A stretch of 9,730 bases of DNA from an uncultured Oscillospiraceae bacterium (GTDB lineage Bacteria; Bacillota; Clostridia; Oscillospirales; Oscillospiraceae): positions 1 through 9,730 of the forward strand of contig CAKUHV010000065.1 of NCBI GenBank assembly GCA_934659445.1, in the 5' to 3' direction. The notes beneath the pieces are model-generated. The model was not told where the DNA came from, made no database searches, and was given only the letters and a program-made list of their open reading frames with translations. Shown here one piece after another: positions 1 through 5,885 of this stretch (its first letter is position 1; each line of letters starts with the position of its first letter). The translations under genes and the position numbers were made by a program.

Positions 1-75
1 GAATTGGTAGACTCGCTGGCTTCAGGTGCCAGTGCTCGCAAGGGCGTGCGGGTTCGACTCCCGCCTCGCGCACCA
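1..75 (+). tRNA. tRNA-Leu(CAG), 3' part, cut by the window edge
   Basis: This is a leucine tRNA reading CUG codons. The anticodon stem is CTGGC (16-20) paired with GCCAG (28-32), and the seven-base loop TTCAGGT carries anticodon CAG at 23-25. A long class II variable arm follows at about 33-47, as expected for Leu. The T arm is GCGGG (48-52), loop TTCGACT, CCCGC (60-64). The 3' acceptor strand CTCGCGC (65-71), discriminator A (72) and an encoded CCA (73-75) complete it. The 5' acceptor strand and the start of the D arm lie left of the window, so the gene is partial here. A terminator follows directly, so it is the last gene of its transcript. Confidence 0.95.
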
Positions 76-81
76 AAACAG

Positions 82-114
82 AAGGCATCTGCTGCGGCAG
101 ATGCCTTTTGTTTT
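82..114 (+). terminator. Intrinsic terminator of the tRNA-Leu transcript
   Basis: A perfect 11-bp stem (82-92 with 97-107) closes a TGCG loop and runs into a T-rich tail, TTTTGTTTT. It starts seven bases after the encoded CCA, so it ends the tRNA transcript and isolates it from the transporter gene downstream. Confidence 0.9.
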
Positions 115-167
115 GAGTCCTCTCCCCCGCCCCGGCGGGCGCGTCCTCTTCCCCTCACTCTCAGCCC

Positions 168-174
168 AAGGAGG
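168..174 (+). promoter_or_regulatory. Ribosome binding site that fixes the MATE start
   Basis: AAGGAGG lies six bases before the ATG at 181. The same reading frame stays open back to position 4, but that extension runs through the tRNA and its terminator. This site therefore identifies 181 as the real start. Confidence 0.9.
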
Positions 175-180
175 CCCCCT

Positions 181-1551
181 ATGAGCTCCCCCCAGAACGA
201 AAACAAGATGGGTGTCATGCCCGTCAACAAGCTGCTGCTGAGCATGTCTATCCCCATGATGCTGTCTATGCTGGTACAGGCCCTATACAATGTAGTAGAC
301 AGTGTCTTTGTCTCCCGCATCAGCGAAGACGCCTTGAACGCCGTCTCGTTAGCCTTCCCGATTCAAAACCTGATGATCGCGGTTTCTGTGGGCACCGGCG
401 TGGGCATCAACGCCCAGCTGTCCCGCAGTCTGGGCGCCAAGGAGCAGGACCGGGCCGACGCCACTGCCATGAATGGGCTGTTTGTTTCCATCATCAGCCT
501 GCTGGCCTTTACTCTGCTGGGACTGACCGGCTCCCGCTTTTACTACGCGATTCAAACAGATATTCAGCCCATTATAAATTACGGCCACGACTATCTGTTG
601 GTGGTGTGCGGCTGCTGTGTGGGCCTGTTTGTTCAAATCACGATGGATCGGATCTTACAGTCCACCGGCCGCACCGTCCTGACCATGTTCACTCAAATTT
701 TAGGGGCCGGCATCAACATCATCCTGGACCCCATCCTGATTTTCGGATTGTTCGGCTTTCCCCGTTTAGAGGTAGCGGGCGCCGCCATCGCCACCGTGAT
801 CGGGCAGATCATGGCCGCCTGCCTGTCCATCTTCTTCAACTGGAAGCTGAATCCTGACGTCCACTTCCAGTTCAAGGGCTTCCGCCCCGACGGCGGCATC
901 ATCAAGGGCATTTACAGCGTAGGCGTCCCCTCCATCATTATGGGCTCTATCGGCTCTGTCATGACCTTTGGCATGAACCAGATCCTGCTGGCCTTCACCG
1001 CCACGGCCACCGCCGTGTTCGGTATCTATTTCAAGCTCCAGTCCTTTATCTTCATGCCCGTGTTCGGCCTGAACAACGGCATGGTGCCCATCGTGGCCTA
1101 CAACTACGGCGCCCGCAAGCCCAGCCGCATCACCGCCACCATCAAGCTGAGCATCTGCTACGCCGTGGGCATCATGGTTGTGGGTCTGCTGATCTTCCAG
1201 TTCTTCCCCGACGTACTCATCGGGATGTTCATGGCGGAGGACGGCTCCTCCGCCGACCTGCTGACCATCGGTGTACCCGCCCTGCGGATCATCTCCATCA
1301 GCTTCCCCTTTGCCGGCTTCTGCATCGTCTGCGGCTCTGTGCTGCAGGCCCTGGGACACGGTTTTCTGTCCATGCTTGTCTCGGTGGTGCGCCAGCTGTG
1401 CGTGTTGCTGCCCGCCGCATTCATCCTGTCCCGTCTGCTGGGTCTGCACGCTGTCTGGTGGTCCTTCCCCATCGCCGAGATTTTCTCTCTGGCGCTAAGT
1501 ACCCTGTTCCTGAGTCACGCCTTCCATAAGGAGATCAAGCCCCTTTATTAA
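181..1551 (+). CDS. MATE-family multidrug/cation antiporter
   Basis: The product is a 456-residue inner-membrane transporter of the multidrug and toxic compound extrusion (MATE) family. These proteins export cationic or amphipathic compounds in exchange for Na+ or H+. The length is normal for the family. I see about twelve hydrophobic segments spread over residues 14-445, as two six-helix halves joined by a polar stretch near 220-242. Family-type motifs are PMMLSMLVQALYNVVDSVF (residues 25-43), GINAQLSRSLGAK (75-87), ILDPILIF (181-188) and GMVPIVAYNYGARK (300-313). It resembles the MepA/DinF-like bacterial branch more than E. coli NorM, but this is from memory. No promoter is obvious in the C/T-rich leader at 115-167. 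The gene stands alone, with terminators on both sides. The substrate cannot be read from the sequence. Confidence 0.93.
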   Translation: MSSPQNENKMGVMPVNKLLLSMSIPMMLSMLVQALYNVVDSVFVSRISEDALNAVSLAFPIQNLMIAVSVGTGVGINAQLSRSLGAKEQDRADATAMNGLFVSIISLLAFTLLGLTGSRFYYAIQTDIQPIINYGHDYLLVVCGCCVGLFVQITMDRILQSTGRTVLTMFTQILGAGINIILDPILIFGLFGFPRLEVAGAAIATVIGQIMAACLSIFFNWKLNPDVHFQFKGFRPDGGIIKGIYSVGVPSIIMGSIGSVMTFGMNQILLAFTATATAVFGIYFKLQSFIFMPVFGLNNGMVPIVAYNYGARKPSRITATIKLSICYAVGIMVVGLLIFQFFPDVLIGMFMAEDGSSADLLTIGVPALRIISISFPFAGFCIVCGSVLQALGHGFLSMLVSVVRQLCVLLPAAFILSRLLGLHAVWWSFPIAEIFSLALSTLFLSHAFHKEIKPLY

Positions 1552-1556
1552 AGCAG

Positions 1557-1595
1557 CAACGCACCCGCCGTTTTTCGGCAGGTGCGTTGTTTTTT
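1557..1595 (+). terminator. Intrinsic terminator after the MATE gene
   Basis: The arms at 1557-1570 and 1576-1589 pair over 13 bp with one mismatch (1566/1580) around a T5 loop, followed by six T residues at 1590-1595. It begins six bases after the stop codon. Confidence 0.92.
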
Positions 1596-1615
1596 GCAAA
1601 AAACCGTGTTATTCT
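1587..1615 (+). promoter_or_regulatory. Candidate gluQ promoter overlapping the upstream terminator
   Basis: TTGTTT (1587-1592) and TATTCT (1610-1615) are separated by exactly 17 bases, and a TG at 1607-1608 gives an extended -10 element. The -35 half lies in the descending arm and T-tract of the MATE terminator. The start of transcription would be near 1622, leaving a leader of only about 16 bases with the ribosome binding site almost at its 5' end. This is pattern reading only, so confidence is modest. Confidence 0.4.
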
Positions 1616-1637
1616 GGAGGAAAAGGAGGGATCCGCC

Positions 1638-2561
1638 ATGGAAAATTCCCCTGTCTGCGGCCGGTTTGCCCCCAGTCCCAGCGGACGGATGCATCTGGGC
1701 AACCTGTGGTCCTGTCTGCTGGCCTGGCTGTCCGCCCGCAGTGTGGGCGGGCGCATGGTGCTGCGGCTGGAGGATCTGGACCCCGACCGCTGCCGTCAGG
1801 AATACTGCGACCAAGTCATGCGGGATCTGGAGTGGCTGGGCCTGGACTGGGACAACGAGCCCGTATATCAGAGCCAACGCAGCGAGCTCTACCGCGCCGC
1901 CTTTCAGGCGCTGTCTGCCGCCGGACTGGTCTACCCCTGCTACTGCACCCGGGCGGAGCGGCTGGCCGCCTCTGCCCCCCACCGGTCTGACGGCCTGTCG
2001 GTCTACAATGGCCGGTGCCGCGCCCTGACACAGGCGCAGCGGGAGGAGCTGTCACGCACCCGGCGCCCCGCCTGGCGGATCGCCGTACCCGACCAGCAAA
2101 TTTCCTTTCCCGACCTGTGCCAGGGCACCTATACGGAAAATCTGGCCCGGGACTGCGGAGACTTCATCCTCCGCCGCTCCGACGGGGTGTACGCCTATCA
2201 GCTGGCGGTGGTGGTGGACGACGCCGATATGGGGGTGACCCAGGTGGTCCGGGGCAGCGACCTGCTGTCCTCCGCCCCCCGGCAGCTGTGGCTCCAGCAG
2301 CAGCTGGGCCTGCCCCATCCGGAGTACGGCCATGTGCCCCTGCTGCTGGCCCCCGACGGCCGTCGCCTGGCCAAACGGGACCGGGACCAGGAGCTGGGCC
2401 AGCTTCAGCGGCAGTATACCGCCCAAGAGCTGGTGGGCCTCCTGGCCCACGCTGCCGGACTCATCCCGGAGCCCACCCCCATCTCTCCCTGTGACCTGCT
2501 GCCCCTGTTCGCCTGGGAGAAGGTCCCCCGGAAGGATCTGGTCCTGCGGATGGAGCAATAG
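1638..2561 (+). CDS. gluQ: Glutamyl-Q tRNA(Asp) synthetase
   Basis: GluQ activates glutamate with ATP and attaches it to the queuosine base at the wobble position of tRNA(Asp), not to a tRNA 3' end. The protein is 307 residues, the length of GluQ and much shorter than GluRS (about 480), because it lacks the anticodon-binding domain. Visible features are RFAPSPSG (residues 9-16), the class I HIGH-type motif HLGN (19-22), LRLEDLDPDR (42-51), and a zinc-binding set of C101, C103, Y123 and C127. This C-x-C...Y-x3-C pattern is typical of GluQ. A KMSKS-equivalent, LAKRD, is at 244-248. AGGAGG at 1624-1629 precedes the ATG at 1638; an earlier in-frame TTG at 1587 lies in the terminator stem and is rejected. 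The gene converges on the LOG-family gene with a 33-bp gap. A shortened GluRS with another role is the main alternative. Confidence 0.92.
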   Translation: MENSPVCGRFAPSPSGRMHLGNLWSCLLAWLSARSVGGRMVLRLEDLDPDRCRQEYCDQVMRDLEWLGLDWDNEPVYQSQRSELYRAAFQALSAAGLVYPCYCTRAERLAASAPHRSDGLSVYNGRCRALTQAQREELSRTRRPAWRIAVPDQQISFPDLCQGTYTENLARDCGDFILRRSDGVYAYQLAVVVDDADMGVTQVVRGSDLLSSAPRQLWLQQQLGLPHPEYGHVPLLLAPDGRRLAKRDRDQELGQLQRQYTAQELVGLLAHAAGLIPEPTPISPCDLLPLFAWEKVPRKDLVLRMEQ

Positions 2562-2594
2562 CCGCCGCTCAGGGGTTCCCGGACAGGCGGGACG

Positions 2595-3131
2595 TTATAC
2601 GAATTTCAAAATTCGTTTGATATCCCCAAGGTTCTCGGCAAAATAGATTCCCGCTTGTCGCTCTTTTGAGGACAGTCCTTTTTCAATCATATGATTCAGC
2701 AGCGCTTTCAAATCATTGTAGTAACCGTTCAGGTTATAGAGAATACACGGCGCGTCCAGATGCTTCAGAGACACCTTTGACATGACCTCTGTAATTTCTT
2801 CCAGTGTTCCCGTGCCGCCGGGGAAGGCAATAAAGGCATCGCCCAACTCGATCATTTTATGTTTGCGCTCCGCCATATCCTTGGTTACGATCAATTGGGT
2901 CAAGCCGTCATGCTGAAATTCATTTTCGATGAAAAACTGCGGCTCGACACCTGTCACTTCACCGCCGGCCTTCAAAACGCTGTCCGCAATCGCGCCCATC
3001 AGTCCGGATTTGGAGCCGCCATAGACCAGCGCATTTCCGCTGTTCCCGATCCATGCGCCCAACTCCTCAACCGCTTTTCGTAAGCTCAGGTCATTTCCTT
3101 CATTTGCGCCAAGATAGACGGTGATATTCAT
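2595..3131 (-). CDS. LOG-family (TIGR00730-type) Rossmann-fold protein, likely nucleotide phosphoribohydrolase
   Basis: This 178-residue protein belongs to the LOG / lysine-decarboxylase-like family. Characterised members split cytokinin riboside 5'-monophosphates or plain nucleoside monophosphates such as AMP into base and ribose 5-phosphate. Key signatures are the nucleotide-binding YGGSKSGLMG (residues 37-46), the ERKHKM segment (88-93, with catalytic-type R89), and PGGTGTLEE (104-112), the family's PGGxGTxxE motif. Length is normal. The ribosome binding site GGAGGAG (complement of 3139-3145) supports the ATG at 3129-3131. It lies 78 bp downstream of tmcAL on the same strand, possibly co-transcribed. 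Its base composition is visibly lower in GC, with more A/T-ending codons, than either neighbour, which suggests later acquisition. The physiological substrate is unknown. Confidence 0.9.
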   Translation of the reverse strand: MNITVYLGANEGNDLSLRKAVEELGAWIGNSGNALVYGGSKSGLMGAIADSVLKAGGEVTGVEPQFFIENEFQHDGLTQLIVTKDMAERKHKMIELGDAFIAFPGGTGTLEEITEVMSKVSLKHLDAPCILYNLNGYYNDLKALLNHMIEKGLSSKERQAGIYFAENLGDIKRILKFV

Positions 3132-3145
3132 CCAAAATCTCCTCC

Positions 3146-3159
3146 GATTTGTACAAATC
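3146..3159. repeat. 14-bp perfect palindrome before the LOG gene
   Basis: GATTTGTACAAATC is its own reverse complement. It sits directly upstream of the Shine-Dalgarno sequence of the LOG-family gene, inside the 78-bp gap after tmcAL. It could be an operator half-site pair or chance; no repressor gene is adjacent. Confidence 0.5.
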
Positions 3160-3209
3160 CCGCGGCCTTCCTCATAGCTTCACCCCGACCGCGGACTCCA
3201 ACGGCTGCC

Positions 3210-4454
3210 TCATCCCCTCACCGGGCCTCTGGTCCACTCCTCCCCTGCGGGGCGGGGGGTGGTGCGGCAAAGGTTATACAGGTCGGTACAGCGGCTCTCC
3301 AATTCAAACAGCCGCCGCCCCTCCGCCTCCAGCCCCCGCGCCTGAACGGGCATGGTCAGGATGGGCAGACAGGCCCGCCCTTTCATCTCCCTCAGCAGCT
3401 CCTGCCCCCGGGCATTGAAGCCCAGCACCCGAATGTAGGGGGGGACAGCGGGCACATCCGCCGCCGTAATTCCTAAAAAGGCCCACAGCACCAGCCGCCG
3501 CAGGCGGGAATGGGTGTAGCGCTTGGTCTTGGCCAGGTCGAAAAACTCCTCCATGGATCGGCACTCCCGCCCTGCCCGCTCCAGGCGGTTGGGCAGTCCC
3601 TCCGCCGCCCCGGCATCGGGCAGCCGCCCCCAGTCCTCGGCGGACATGGTGCGCACCCGGGCCAGTATGGCCCGCTCCAGCCGGGCCAGCACAGGCAGCT
3701 CCGGCGCGCTCTCCCGCAGCAACTCCAGTCCCCCCTGGGGCAGATAGGGGGCCATCTGTTCCCACTCCCCCTCCGTCAGGTAGCCCCGGATGGCGGTGGC
3801 GGACAGGGTCGTGTTGTGCTGCCAGAACAGCTGGTCCGCCTCCTCCTGAGACATCTGGCCGGAAAACACGGCGGCCTCGTTGTGCCCCGCCCCCTCCCGC
3901 TTGACGGTCACGGGCCGGATGGGGCTGCCCAGGGTGTGCAAGGCCCGGAGATACTCGATGCCCAGAGTGTTGTTGGGCCGGGACAGGACGGCGGCGTCCG
4001 TGCCCAAGAGCTGCTCCGCCGCCCGCTGCCGGGCGGCGGGGAAGGACAGGCCCCGATCCAGCTGCTCCTTCAGCAGGGCGGGGTACTCCCCCCCGTCCAG
4101 ACAGGCGGCCACCCGCCCCAGCTGTCCGATGTCCCCACTCTCACTGCCGAAGGACAGCACATCCACCACCCCGGCGGCGTTCAGGATGGATACCGCCCCT
4201 CGGGCAAAGGACTCTGCCGAAGCCATTGCCCACACCGTGGGCAGCTCCAGCACCAGATCTACGCCCCCCATCAGGGCCAGCCGGGCCCGGGTCCACTTGT
4301 CCGCGATGGCGCAGTCCGCCTGCTGCACCCAGCAGCCGCTCATCACAGCCACCGCCGGCAGGTCCGCCCCCAGCAACTCCCGGGTCCGGGCCAGCTGGAG
4401 GGCGTGGCCCGTGTGAAAGGGGTTGTATTCCGCAACGATCCCGATGGCCCCCAT
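3210..4454 (-). CDS. tmcAL: tRNA(Met) cytidine acetate ligase (TmcAL, YlbM family)
   Basis: TmcAL makes N4-acetylcytidine at wobble position 34 of elongator tRNA(Met) from acetate and ATP through an acetyl-adenylate, without acetyl-CoA. The protein is 414 residues, the normal family length. The N-terminal nucleotidyltransferase-like domain begins GIVAEYNPFHTGH (residues 5-17), with the HIGH-type HTGH at 14-17. Further family landmarks are NNTLGIEYL (161-169), KREGAGHNE (185-193), SATAIR (218-223), EGLPNR (285-290) and KTKRYTHSRLRRL (309-321). The core ends near TDLYNL (390-395). The remaining 19 residues, rich in Pro, Arg and Gly, look like a non-conserved tail. AAGGAGA (complement of 4462-4468) supports the ATG at 4452-4454. 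It is divergent from ackA, whose product generates acetate and ATP. Confidence 0.94.
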   Translation of the reverse strand: MGAIGIVAEYNPFHTGHALQLARTRELLGADLPAVAVMSGCWVQQADCAIADKWTRARLALMGGVDLVLELPTVWAMASAESFARGAVSILNAAGVVDVLSFGSESGDIGQLGRVAACLDGGEYPALLKEQLDRGLSFPAARQRAAEQLLGTDAAVLSRPNNTLGIEYLRALHTLGSPIRPVTVKREGAGHNEAAVFSGQMSQEEADQLFWQHNTTLSATAIRGYLTEGEWEQMAPYLPQGGLELLRESAPELPVLARLERAILARVRTMSAEDWGRLPDAGAAEGLPNRLERAGRECRSMEEFFDLAKTKRYTHSRLRRLVLWAFLGITAADVPAVPPYIRVLGFNARGQELLREMKGRACLPILTMPVQARGLEAEGRRLFELESRCTDLYNLCRTTPRPAGEEWTRGPVRG

Positions 4455-4487
4455 GGCGTTTTCTCCTTCTCAAAAGTAATTGGCAAA

Positions 4488-4502
4488 TTTTTTGCGAAAA
4501 AA
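4488..4502. repeat. T6-GCG-A6 near-palindrome in the tmcAL/ackA gap
   Basis: Six T, GCG, six A form an inverted repeat 33 bp upstream of the tmcAL start and just before the TTGTCT promoter element for ackA. Phased A/T tracts of this kind can bend DNA or act as an upstream promoter element. A very similar block, T6-GC-A6, lies at 1590-1603 before gluQ. Confidence 0.5.
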
Positions 4503-4504
4503 GG

Positions 4505-4533
4505 TTGTCTTTCTCCCGTGTCCGCTGTAAAAT
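4505..4533 (+). promoter_or_regulatory. Candidate ackA promoter 1
   Basis: TTGTCT (4505-4510) and TAAAAT (4528-4533) are separated by 17 bases, a good housekeeping-sigma arrangement, with the A6 tract immediately upstream. Transcription would start near 4540, giving a leader of about 80 bases before ackA. Confidence 0.5.
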
Positions 4534-4551
4534 GGAACGGAATGTGGGTTC

Positions 4552-4565
4552 TGTTATACTATAAT
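4552..4565 (+). promoter_or_regulatory. Candidate ackA promoter 2 (extended -10)
   Basis: TG at 4552-4553, one base, then TATACT (4555-4560) forms an extended -10 element. It overlaps a consensus TATAAT at 4560-4565. No convincing -35 lies 16-18 bases upstream of either. The complementary strand of this A/T block also reads TATTAT and TATAGT, so it could serve tmcAL instead. Start of transcription for ackA would be near 4567-4572. Confidence 0.4.
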
Positions 4566-4618
4566 ACCACCCGCCCTGAAAAGGCAACCAAAATATACGG
4601 CAAAGGAGAATGACTTCT

Positions 4619-5818
4619 ATGAACATTCTGGTCATCAACGCGGGCAGCTCTTCCCTGAAGTATCAGCTGCTGAATCCTGAAACTCAGCAGGTGCTGGCCA
4701 AGGGCCTGTGCGAGCGCATCGGCATCGACGGCAAGTTCACCTATAAGCCCCAGATGGAGGGCAAGGAGGCCATCAAGGCCGCCGACGTGGCCATGCCCAC
4801 CCATAACGAGGCCATCGCCGCCGTCCTGAACGCCCTTGTGGACGAGAAGAACGGCGTGATCGGCTCCATGAAGGAGATCGACGCGGTGGGCCACCGGGTG
4901 GTCCACGGCGGCGAGAAGTTCGCCAAGTCCGTGCTGATCGACGACGAGGTCATGGCCGCCATCGAGGAGTGCAATCCTCTGGCCCCCCTGCACAACCCCG
5001 CCAACATCATCGGCATCAAGGCCTGCCAGCAGCTGATGCCCGGCACCCCCATGGTGGCCGTGTTCGATACCGCCTTCCACCAGACCATGCCCCCCGTGGC
5101 CTACACCTACGCCCTGCCCTATGAGTACTACGAGAAGGACAAGGTCCGCCGCTACGGTTTCCACGGCACCAGCCACAAGTATGTCTCCCAGCGGGCCGCC
5201 GCCATGCTGGGCAAGCCCATCGAGGAGCTGAAGCTGATCTCCTGCCACCTGGGCAACGGCTCTTCCGTCACCGCCATCGACGGCGGCAAGTCTGTGGACA
5301 CTTCCATGGGCTTCACCCCCCTGGCCGGTCTGCCCATGGGCACCCGCGCCGGCGACATCGACGCCGGCATCATGGAGTACCTGATGAACAAGTACAACAT
5401 GAACATCACCGAGATGCTGAACGTCCTGAACAAGAAGTCTGGCATGCAGGGCATCTCCGGCGTGTCCTCCGACTTCCGCGATCTGGAGGAGGAGGCTGAG
5501 AAGGGCAACGCCCGCTGCGCTCTGGCCCGGGACAAGTTCGCCTATGAGACCAAGAAGCTCATCGGCGCTTACGCCGCCATCATGGGCGGGGTAGACGCCA
5601 TCATCTTCACCGCCGGCGTGGGCGAGAACGACGGTCTGGAGCGCGCCGCCATCGCCAGCGGTCTGGAGTTCATGGGCATCAAGCTGGACGCCGAGGCCAA
5701 TAAGCGCCGTGGCGAGGAGCTGGTCATCTCCGCCCCCGACTCCAAGGTGAAGATCCTTCTGATTCCCACCAATGAGGAGCTGATGATCGCCCTGGATACC
5801 GCCGCTCTGGCCAAGTGA
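4619..5818 (+). CDS. ackA: Acetate kinase
   Basis: AckA catalyses acetyl phosphate + ADP to acetate + ATP, the last step of fermentative acetate production, in the cytoplasm. The 399-residue length is standard. The sequence contains [11 protein letters not shown] (residues 7-17), [12 protein letters not shown] (90-101), [13 protein letters not shown] (146-158), [12 protein letters not shown] (178-189), [11 protein letters not shown] (210-220), [12 protein letters not shown] (240-251) and TAGVGEN (331-337). Active-site residues by comparison with the Methanosarcina enzyme are N7, R93, D150, H182, R243 and E386, all present. An in-frame ATG nine bases earlier (4610) touches the ribosome binding site AAGGAG (4603-4608), so the ATG at 4619, spaced ten bases, is the better start. 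No pta gene is adjacent, so acetyl phosphate must come from elsewhere in the genome. The codons are strongly C/G-ending, consistent with high expression. Confidence 0.97.
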   Translation: MNILVINAGSSSLKYQLLNPETQQVLAKGLCERIGIDGKFTYKPQMEGKEAIKAADVAMPTHNEAIAAVLNALVDEKNGVIGSMKEIDAVGHRVVHGGEKFAKSVLIDDEVMAAIEECNPLAPLHNPANIIGIKACQQLMPGTPMVAVFDTAFHQTMPPVAYTYALPYEYYEKDKVRRYGFHGTSHKYVSQRAAAMLGKPIEELKLISCHLGNGSSVTAIDGGKSVDTSMGFTPLAGLPMGTRAGDIDAGIMEYLMNKYNMNITEMLNVLNKKSGMQGISGVSSDFRDLEEEAEKGNARCALARDKFAYETKKLIGAYAAIMGGVDAIIFTAGVGENDGLERAAIASGLEFMGIKLDAEANKRRGEELVISAPDSKVKILLIPTNEELMIALDTAALAK

Positions 5819-5844
5819 TCTCTTCCAATCTGCAGATAAAGCTT

Positions 5845-5881
5845 CGCCCCCGCGTCCATAGGACGCGGGGGCGTTCTTTTT
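5845..5881 (+). terminator. Intrinsic terminator after ackA
   Basis: A perfect 13-bp GC-rich stem (5845-5857 with 5861-5873) with an ATA loop is followed by TTCTTTTT. It lies between two convergent genes. The hairpin also sits just past the lipoprotein stop, but the U-tract on that strand is weak, so termination is best on the + strand. Confidence 0.93.
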
Positions 5882-5885
5882 GCGT

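Noticed and set aside
1..114. tRNA-Leu 3' end as a phage or island attachment site
   Set aside because: No integrase, no second copy of the tRNA 3' end, and ordinary chromosomal genes follow.
4..180. In-frame N-terminal extension of the MATE protein by 59 residues
   Set aside because: It translates the tRNA-Leu gene and its terminator. A strong ribosome binding site sits before the ATG at 181.
766..1449. Open frame of 227 codons opposite the MATE gene
   Set aside because: Composition (Gly, Asp, His, Gln) mirrors the transporter codons; no recognisable domain.
3510..4613. Open frame of 367 codons opposite tmcAL
   Set aside because: Pro/Gln/Gly-rich shadow of tmcAL. The tmcAL motifs are unambiguous.
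4559..5248. Open frame of 229 codons opposite ackA
   Set aside because: Gly/His/Val-rich shadow of a strongly conserved gene, without a ribosome binding site I would trust.
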